Positions 6,543 through 10,662 of a DNA stretch of 10,662 bases are shown one piece after another; within the stretch, counting starts at the first letter, position 1; each line of letters opens with the position of its first letter. Position numbers and translations under genes: made by a program. The stretch is taken from the NCBI GenBank assembly GCA_021797025.1, contig JAKAAK010000097.1, positions 1 through 10,662 on the forward strand, given 5' to 3'. The notes beneath the pieces are model-generated. The model saw only the letters and a program-made list of their open reading frames with translations. It was not told the origin of the DNA and made no database searches. Source of the DNA: Thermoplasmata archaeon. GTDB taxonomy: Archaea; Thermoplasmatota; Thermoplasmata; Thermoplasmatales; Thermoplasmataceae.

Positions 6543-6845
6543 TAGACCCTTAATTTCAAATTTTCCTCCAATTTTATATTTTATTTTTATCGTCTGCCTT
6601 TCCCTATTAATAGAATTATATACTTCCTGCTGTATCTCAATCTGTAAAGGATTCTCTATTCTATAATCACTGCTTTGACTAAAATGATCGATGATGGTGC
6701 ATACAGGTTTTTTAATTAGGGGGCACATTTTATCAGTGCACGGGCCCTGTATTGTGGTAACTGATATTGATAGAACTCTATTTCCTATTAGGTTAAACTC
6801 TTTGTCTCCGATTTCGATTGAACCATTACCCACCTGTATTTTCAT
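6522..6845 (-). CDS. Unrecognised 107-aa protein with a three-cysteine cluster, divergent from the copper regulator
   Basis: I do not recognise this protein. It has no membrane segment or signal and looks beta-rich (alternating hydrophobic residues at 1-33 and 68-100). Its notable part is GPCTDKMCPLIKKPVC (34-49): C36, C41 and C49, with M40 and H54 close by, which could bind a metal or form a redox site; this is inference. The ATG at 6845 has the element TTTAATAATA about 18-27 bases upstream on the minus strand, fitting a leaderless transcript. The gene is convergent with tatC (21-base overlap) and shares a 107-base divergent region with the copper-type regulator, so co-regulation by metal is possible. 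Plus-strand frames over the same region are less protein-like. Confidence that it is a real gene is moderate to good; function unknown. Confidence 0.68.
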   Translation of the reverse strand: MKIQVGNGSIEIGDKEFNLIGNRVLSISVTTIQGPCTDKMCPLIKKPVCTIIDHFSQSSDYRIENPLQIEIQQEVYNSINRERQTIKIKYKIGGKFEIKGLSLIGTV

Positions 6846-6862
6846 AAGAGATTATCCATATG

Positions 6863-6872
6863 TATTATTAAA
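6863..6872 (-). promoter_or_regulatory. TATA box of the 107-aa gene
   Basis: TTTAATAATA on the minus strand, centred about 23 bases before the ATG at 6845; no ribosome binding site is visible, consistent with leaderless initiation. Confidence 0.45.
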
Positions 6873-6877
6873 GTGTT

Positions 6878-6893
6878 ATTATGTGCATTATGT
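6878..6893. repeat. Short direct repeat in the divergent control region
   Basis: ATTATGT occurs twice with a 9-base period (6878-6884 and 6887-6893), just upstream of the minus-strand TATA box and between the two divergent promoters. It could be an operator for the neighbouring regulator, but the motif is short and AT-rich. Confidence 0.25.
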
Positions 6894-6925
6894 TAAATTT
6901 GAATCAATAAAATATAGCAATATGA

Positions 6926-6935
6926 TTTTATATTA
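6926..6935 (+). promoter_or_regulatory. TATA box of the HTH-TRASH regulator
   Basis: TTTTATATTA is centred about 23 bases before the ATG at 6953. There is no GGTGA-like site, so the transcript is probably leaderless. Confidence 0.5.
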
Positions 6936-6952
6936 TTTAATAATAATGGAAT

Positions 6953-7474
6953 ATGCAAGATAAAATAACCTACAACGAATCAAAAGTTCTGAGGCTTTTA
7001 ATGGAGGACTCACGAATGCCAGTTCTTGATATTTCCAGAAAACTCGGGCTCAACAGGAATACTGTATCAAACATTATTAAAAAATTGAACAACAGCATCA
7101 TAGAAAGATACACACTGGAAACAAGAGAACCTGAGGATAGCCTTTACATAATTATGGAGACAGATGACATAAATTCCGTGGATAAGGATAAAGTTATAGA
7201 ATATTTCGAGCTGGCAAACGGCCACTATACTGTTATAATGAACAGGGAAGCAATTGGAGCTAGTATAAGTTATAAACAGGTTGATTTAGCACATCACAGA
7301 GTTATCAACAAAATTCCACCAACAATAGATCTTTACTGCGATTACTGTGGAGGTATAATAGCTGGGAAACCCCTGAAATATGATACTGTGGAGGGAACAT
7401 TATATTTCTGCTGCAACACCTGCAAGGGTGATTATGCAAATAGAGAAAACACAGAAAAACACATAAAAAAATAG
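6953..7474 (+). CDS. Copper-responsive transcription regulator: Lrp/AsnC-type HTH plus C-terminal TRASH domain
   Basis: A predicted metal-sensing regulator of 173 residues, of the type called CopY in Ferroplasma and CopT/CopR in Sulfolobales. The N-terminus is a winged helix-turn-helix of Lrp/AsnC style (about 5-50; ISRKLGLNRNTVSNIIKKL spans helix 2 and the recognition helix). A middle part (about 60-115) is mixed alpha/beta. The C-terminal TRASH domain has CDYC (C129, C132) and FCCNTC (C153, C154, C157), giving C132-x20-C153-x3-C157, the family spacing of C-x19-22-C-x3-C. TRASH domains are treble-clef metal sensors or carriers. Directly downstream lie the YHS protein and the Cu(I) ATPase, so control of copper efflux is the natural inference. 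Whether copper activates or derepresses, and which metal it prefers, cannot be read from sequence. The ATG at 6953 follows a TATA box at leaderless distance. Confidence 0.92.
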   Translation: MQDKITYNESKVLRLLMEDSRMPVLDISRKLGLNRNTVSNIIKKLNNSIIERYTLETREPEDSLYIIMETDDINSVDKDKVIEYFELANGHYTVIMNREAIGASISYKQVDLAHHRVINKIPPTIDLYCDYCGGIIAGKPLKYDTVEGTLYFCCNTCKGDYANRENTEKHIKK

Positions 7475-7484
7475 GCATTCTGCC
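7474..7484. promoter_or_regulatory. Candidate operator: inverted repeat upstream of the copZ-like promoter
   Basis: GGCA-TTC-TGCC is a small perfect inverted repeat with a GC-rich island character inside an AT-rich 47-base spacer, ending 9 bases before the TATA box of the 44-aa YHS gene. The position suits an activator site; it is short, so chance is possible. Confidence 0.3.
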
Positions 7485-7493
7485 CTGTAAACA

Positions 7494-7500
7494 TATAAAT
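7494..7500 (+). promoter_or_regulatory. TATA box of the YHS protein / Cu-ATPase operon
   Basis: TATAAAT is centred 25 bases before the ATG at 7522, preceded by GTAAACA as a possible BRE. It indicates that the two effector genes have their own promoter, separate from the regulator's. A loose inverted repeat ATAAA-N5-TTTAT (7495-7509) overlaps it and could be a repressor site. Confidence 0.55.
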
Positions 7501-7521
7501 AGACTTTATCAATTCTAAATT

Positions 7522-7656
7522 ATGGCAACAGACCCAGTTTGTGGAATGAAAGGAAAGAAAGAGATATCCAGTGAGTATAATGGAAAAACATATTATTTCT
7601 GCAGGGAGGGATGCAAGGAAGAATTCGAGAAAAATCCTTTAAAATATATCAGGTGA
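7522..7656 (+). CDS. 44-aa stand-alone YHS/TRASH-like metal-binding protein (CopZ-like role)
   Basis: A 44-residue protein consisting of one YHS domain and nothing else. It begins DPVCGM (4-9) and continues to [16 protein letters not shown] (24-39), so the metal-binding pattern is C7-x19-C27-x3-C31, with the usual aromatic YYF before the second Cys. It is a plausible small copper carrier, holding the position that an HMA-type CopZ holds in other cop operons; transfer of metal to the ATPase is inference. The start has a TATA box at leaderless distance. Its last codon and stop (AGG-TGA, 7651-7656) also form the AGGTGA ribosome binding site of the ATPase gene four bases on. The protein closely resembles the ATPase's own N-terminal YHS domain, which suggests a tandem duplication. 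It is short enough that many gene callers would skip it. Confidence 0.88.
   Translation: MATDPVCGMKGKKEISSEYNGKTYYFCREGCKEEFEKNPLKYIR
7651..7656 (+). promoter_or_regulatory. Ribosome binding site of the Cu-ATPase, overlapping the upstream stop codon
   Basis: AGGTGA is the last Arg codon plus TGA stop of the YHS gene and also a good match to the archaeal anti-Shine-Dalgarno; the ATPase ATG follows after four bases. It fixes the ATPase start at 7661 and implies coupled translation. Confidence 0.7.
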
Positions 7657-7660
7657 ATAA

Positions 7661-9691
7661 ATGGCTGTGGATCCTGTTTGCGGTATGTATGTGTCCGAGG
7701 ATTCTACAATATATTCGGATAGAGACGGAGTCAGGTATTACTTCTGTTCCCAGGGTTGCAAGGAAAAATTTGACAAACCAGAGGAAGAAGATAATGCTCT
7801 AAAGACCAAACTTATTATTGCATGGCCATTTTCCCTGGCAGTTATTTTTATCGACTATCTTCTGGTTTTTCCGTTCAAAAATTTTGTTCTGCTTATCCTT
7901 GCCCTGCCGGTTCAGTTTTATGTGGGACTGGGCTTTTACCGTGGCGCCTATGAAGCCATAAAGGATAAAATGGGCAATATGGATTTACTGATATCGCTGG
8001 GAACCCTGACAGCATTCTTCTTTTCCCTAATAGTAACAGTTGATCCGGATTTGTTTCCTGTACACTACACCTATTACGATGCATCTGTTTTTATAATAAC
8101 GCTGATTCTTACAGGAAGCTATATAGAATCACTGACTAAGAAAAAGGCAAATTCTTCTGCAACAACTCTCTTATCCCTGCTGCCTGATAAGGTGCACATA
8201 CTGAAAAATGGGAAAGTTGTTGATTCTCCCATAGAATCAATGGTACCTGGAGATACTATACAGGTAAGGCCCGGTGAAAACATACCCGCGGATGGTACCG
8301 TAATAGATGGATCCTCCGAGGTTGATGAGTCCATGGTTACCGGTGAAGGTGATCCGGTTCTCAAGAACAGTGGGTCCGATGTAATCTCCGGAACAGTTAA
8401 CCTGAACGGGATTATCACGGTTTCGGTGAAAGAAACGGGAAGCAATTCTACTGTAAATAAAATTTATTCAATGATACAGATGGCATCCATGGGGCGTGCA
8501 AAAATCCAGAAAATATCTGATATATTCTCATCGTACTTTGTGCCCATAGTTCTTGTTGCTGCAGGATCGTCAGCCATTTTCTGGTACTTTTATTTGGAGT
8601 CTGTGGGCGATCCCTTATATTTCATAATTTCTGTACTGGTGTTTGTTTCTGTGGTTGTCATAGCATGTCCCTGTGCAATAGGGCTTGCCGCACCTATTAC
8701 TCTTCTTATCTCATCCAATGCCTCTTCCAGGGACGGGATACTGATCAAAAACTCCAGCTCCATGGACAGGCTCTCAAAAATAGATACAGTGATATTCGAT
8801 AAGACAGGCACAATTACAGATAATACACCAAAAGTTACAAAGTTCAGTACCCGTGGTGATGAAAATCTGGCAGTTTCGCTTCTTTATTCGATCGAATCCT
8901 TATCAAATCATCCTGTTGCAGTGGCCATCAGATCATATCTCCAAAATAAAAACCCGGAAAAGGTTGAAATAACGGAATTCAAGGAAATTCCAGGAACAGG
9001 TGTAAGTGGTGTATATGATAGAAAAACTGTAGAGGTCAAGAGGTTGGAAGGGCACACATCATTGTTTCTGGATGGAGGAGAACTTGCCTCACTTGAGATT
9101 GAGCATTATATGAGAAAGGGGATAGAAGATGACGTGAAGAATCTTATCAGGAATAATATAAAGGTCATGATTGTCACAGGAGATACGGAAGAAAATACAT
9201 CCGGAATTGCTCATGAACTGGGAATAACAGAATATTACTGTTCAATGAAACCTGATTCAAAGGCCGAAATTGTCAAAAAGGAACAGGGGAGTGGAAGATA
9301 TGTTATGTTCGTCGGTGACGGTATAAACGATACAGTTGCAATGAAAACAGCCGATGTGGGCGTTGCCATGGCTTCAGGTTCAGACATAGCCAGTGCAACA
9401 GGCGATATCATACTTTTAAATAATGATCTTAAAAATATTATGAGAAGCATATACATAGGAAAATACACTATAAAAAAGATAAAGCAGAATGTGGGATGGG
9501 CCATAGGATATAATTCTGCACTTATTCCAGTCGCGGCAGGAGTCCTTGTACCCCTACTTGGCCTCGGTATTTATTATGTGCTGCCCATATTCGCAGCCCT
9601 TGCAATGGGGCTGAGTTCTACTACTGTAGTACTCAACTCACTCAGACTACGAACAAGGCTTTCAAGAAATGCTGATGCCATAACTCTTTAA
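7661..9691 (+). CDS. copA: Cu(I)-exporting P1B-type ATPase with N-terminal YHS domain
   Basis: Membrane ATPase that pumps Cu(I) (possibly Ag(I)) out of the cell; the Ferroplasma homologue has been called CopB. Domains in order over 676 residues: YHS domain 4-38 (DPVCGM, C7-x21-C29-x3-C33) in place of the usual HMA domain; helices 1-4 (about 51-157); actuator domain with TGE at 227-229; helix 5 and helix 6 with the transport motif CPC at 336-338; phosphorylation site D380 in DKTGT; a compact nucleotide domain with HP at 417-418 and GTG at 445-447; GDGIND at 552-557; helix 7 with YN at 617-618; and helix 8 with M649-x-x-S652-S653. CPC, YN and MxxSS together mark the P1B-1 Cu(I) class rather than CopB-type CPH pumps. 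The actuator reads TGEGDP where TGES is usual. No C-terminal metal domain is present. It is cotranscribed with the 44-aa YHS gene. Confidence 0.96.
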   Translation: MAVDPVCGMYVSEDSTIYSDRDGVRYYFCSQGCKEKFDKPEEEDNALKTKLIIAWPFSLAVIFIDYLLVFPFKNFVLLILALPVQFYVGLGFYRGAYEAIKDKMGNMDLLISLGTLTAFFFSLIVTVDPDLFPVHYTYYDASVFIITLILTGSYIESLTKKKANSSATTLLSLLPDKVHILKNGKVVDSPIESMVPGDTIQVRPGENIPADGTVIDGSSEVDESMVTGEGDPVLKNSGSDVISGTVNLNGIITVSVKETGSNSTVNKIYSMIQMASMGRAKIQKISDIFSSYFVPIVLVAAGSSAIFWYFYLESVGDPLYFIISVLVFVSVVVIACPCAIGLAAPITLLISSNASSRDGILIKNSSSMDRLSKIDTVIFDKTGTITDNTPKVTKFSTRGDENLAVSLLYSIESLSNHPVAVAIRSYLQNKNPEKVEITEFKEIPGTGVSGVYDRKTVEVKRLEGHTSLFLDGGELASLEIEHYMRKGIEDDVKNLIRNNIKVMIVTGDTEENTSGIAHELGITEYYCSMKPDSKAEIVKKEQGSGRYVMFVGDGINDTVAMKTADVGVAMASGSDIASATGDIILLNNDLKNIMRSIYIGKYTIKKIKQNVGWAIGYNSALIPVAAGVLVPLLGLGIYYVLPIFAALAMGLSSTTVVLNSLRLRTRLSRNADAITL

Positions 9692-9730
9692 AAATTTGAT
9701 TTTAACAGAGTATTTGGAAAATTCGATAAA

Positions 9731-9738
9731 TTTATAAG
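9731..9738 (+). promoter_or_regulatory. TATA box of the PEBP gene
   Basis: TTTATAAG is centred about 25 bases before the ATG at 9759 with no ribosome binding site, indicating a separate leaderless transcript rather than read-through from the ATPase gene. Confidence 0.55.
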
Positions 9739-9758
9739 TATTTTCATAATAGATATAA

Positions 9759-10211
9759 ATGGAATTGAGGGTTATAGGGATATCAGAGGGACGCAGAATA
9801 CCAGATAAATTTACCTGTAGCGGAAAGGATTATTCTCCCAAGATAGAGATACACGATAGAAATGAAGAGGGTTATTATTTTATTGTTATGAACGATCCGG
9901 ATGCTCCTTCAGGTCTGTTTACTCACTGGCTAATATATAATATACCGGCAGGAATCGTCATGCTGGATGAAAACATGGGAAATAAGGAAATAACGGATGA
10001 GGGTTATTATCAAGGCATGAACGATTTCGGCGAACTTGGATACAGGGGCCCATGTCCTCCAAGAGGGGATGGAGATCACAGGTACTTTATAAAAATTTAT
10101 AGGATGAAAGAGGCCGTAAGCAGGAAAAAAATTGATGCTGAGAACTCGTATAAAATCCTGGATAAATTGACGCCTGAAGCAGAATTCTACGCAATTTACA
10201 GCAGGGAATAA
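9759..10211 (+). CDS. YbhB/YbcL-family phosphatidylethanolamine-binding-like protein (PEBP)
   Basis: A 150-residue cytoplasmic protein of the prokaryotic PEBP/Raf-kinase-inhibitor-like family. Signatures: GRRIPDKFTCSGKDYSP at 11-27, NDPDAP at 45-50, HW at 56-57 with YNIP at 60-63, GYRGPCPP at 94-101 and HRY at 107-109; together these line the small anion/ligand pocket. Length matches the family. No signal peptide is present. The physiological role of bacterial and archaeal members is not settled, so no pathway is proposed. It has its own TATA box after a 67-base gap from the copper ATPase, and its stop lies 2 bases from the stop of the convergent aminotransferase gene. Neighbours give no functional hint. 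Confidence 0.95.
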   Translation: MELRVIGISEGRRIPDKFTCSGKDYSPKIEIHDRNEEGYYFIVMNDPDAPSGLFTHWLIYNIPAGIVMLDENMGNKEITDEGYYQGMNDFGELGYRGPCPPRGDGDHRYFIKIYRMKEAVSRKKIDAENSYKILDKLTPEAEFYAIYSRE

Positions 10212-10213
10212 AC

Positions 10214-10662
10214 TTATTCCATGGCCTCCAGAGCGCCGACCAATTCGCTGTATGCCTCAGGAAAATCTTTGCCTGTTATGCATACCCTGAGATATGTTCC
10301 AGATATTCCAAAGTATCTGGCCGGTAACGCTATGATACCTTTATCTGCAAGTTTTTCACTGACAGATTCGGAATCTTCTTCCGTATATGCAGAATAATCA
10401 ACAAATGAAACAGGTAATGCTAGTGGCTTTTTCCCACCGAAGAATTTTAATTTACCATTATCATTTAAAAGAATGCTATGGTTTTTCTCTATGATTTCCC
10501 TTACCTTTGATAATAATTCATCGTGCCTTTTTAATACCTGATAGCCTGCGGAAATATTCAGAGCCGAAACATCTTCTGTAATTAACCCCTTGAAACCTTC
10601 TAACTCTTTTGCCTCCTCCCCTGAGGATGCGATAATATACCCGAGCCTCAGGTCTCCACCGC
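10214..10662 (-). CDS. PLP-dependent class I/II aminotransferase, C-terminal part (start outside window)
   Basis: Minus-strand frame open from the window edge to TAA at 10214-10216; 149 residues are visible and no stop interrupts them. Near the visible N-terminus, DLRLGYIIAS matches the strand that follows the PLP-binding lysine in class I/II enzymes, so the Lys itself lies just beyond base 10662. The C-terminal small domain ends with VSEKLADKGIIALPARYF (about 106-123), then SGTYLRVCI (about 125-133), where the Arg is the conserved ligand of the substrate alpha-carboxylate. This supports an aspartate, aromatic or histidinol-phosphate-type aminotransferase; the substrate cannot be chosen from this half. 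The full gene should be about 350-400 codons. It is convergent with the PEBP gene. Confidence 0.85.
   Translation of the reverse strand, partial: GGDLRLGYIIASSGEEAKELEGFKGLITEDVSALNISAGYQVLKRHDELLSKVREIIEKNHSILLNDNGKLKFFGGKKPLALPVSFVDYSAYTEEDSESVSEKLADKGIIALPARYFGISGTYLRVCITGKDFPEAYSELVGALEAME

Noticed and set aside
6451..6666. 71-codon plus-strand frame overlapping the tatC 3' end
   Set aside because: It overlaps 92 bases of tatC in another frame and is antisense to the 107-aa gene; no start signal.
6691..6963. 90-codon plus-strand frame between tatC and the regulator
   Set aside because: It is antisense to the more protein-like 107-aa gene, crosses the divergent promoter region and runs into the regulator start.
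7611..7802. 63-codon plus-strand frame across the YHS gene and the ATPase start
   Set aside because: It lies in another frame over two clear genes, has no promoter or ribosome binding site and gives no recognisable protein.
7661..7810. HMA (GMxCxxC) domain at the ATPase N-terminus
   Set aside because: The N-terminus reads DPVCGM followed by YYFC-x2-GC, which is a YHS module; no GMxCxxC is present.
8119..8445. Minus-strand 108-codon frame inside the ATPase
   Set aside because: Antisense shadow of the actuator-domain region.
1..10662. tRNA, rRNA, CRISPR array, insertion sequence or toxin-antitoxin pair
   Set aside because: No cloverleaf-like gene, repeat-spacer array, transposase or terminal inverted repeats were seen; the gaps between genes are all shorter than about 140 bases.

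Overview
The window looks archaeal and most like a Thermoplasmatales genome (Ferroplasma/Cuniculiplasma/Acidiplasma type). Reasons: AT-rich DNA; TATA-like boxes about 20-26 bases before the start codons of promoter-proximal genes, with almost no leader; GGTGA-type ribosome binding sites only before operon-internal genes; archaeal-type TatA/TatC; and a copper locus (TRASH-domain regulator, small metal-binding protein, Cu(I) ATPase) resembling the copper locus described in Ferroplasma. The genus cannot be fixed from sequence reading alone. The gene order is compact, no gene-free stretch exceeds about 140 bases, and I saw no tRNA, rRNA, CRISPR array or insertion sequence.

Layout. (1) 1-2148, amino-acid metabolism: the 3' part of homoserine dehydrogenase (threonine/methionine branch), a convergent four-helix membrane protein of unknown function, and a divergent proC (last step of proline synthesis). 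(2) 2245-5278, minus strand, a respiratory operon read Rieske Fe-S protein > 8-helix cytochrome b > three tiny membrane proteins (64, 112 and 74 aa). It is a bc1/b6f-like quinol oxidising core with no cytochrome c gene beside it; the three small proteins are probably accessory subunits of the complex. (3) 5387-6542, plus strand, tatA-tatC, divergent from the Rieske gene. The Tat translocase would be expected to export the folded Rieske protein, whose N-terminus carries a Tat-like signal with KR in place of RR. (4) 6522-9691, copper region: an unrecognised 107-aa cysteine-containing protein on the minus strand; divergent from it an HTH-TRASH regulator; then a 44-aa stand-alone YHS protein too short for most gene callers; then a Cu(I) P1B-ATPase that starts with a second YHS domain instead of an HMA domain. 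(5) 9759-10662: a YbhB/YbcL-type PEBP protein and, convergent with it, the C-terminal half of a class I/II aminotransferase running off the window.

The most interesting points are these. The same C-x19-21-C-x3-C metal-binding module is used three times in a row in the copper cassette, as sensor, as a small free protein and as the pump's N-terminal domain. A set of three unassigned micro-membrane proteins is locked into the cytochrome b operon by overlaps. The Rieske protein has an enlarged cluster-binding loop and a Ser/Asn-rich tail and sits next to its likely export machinery.
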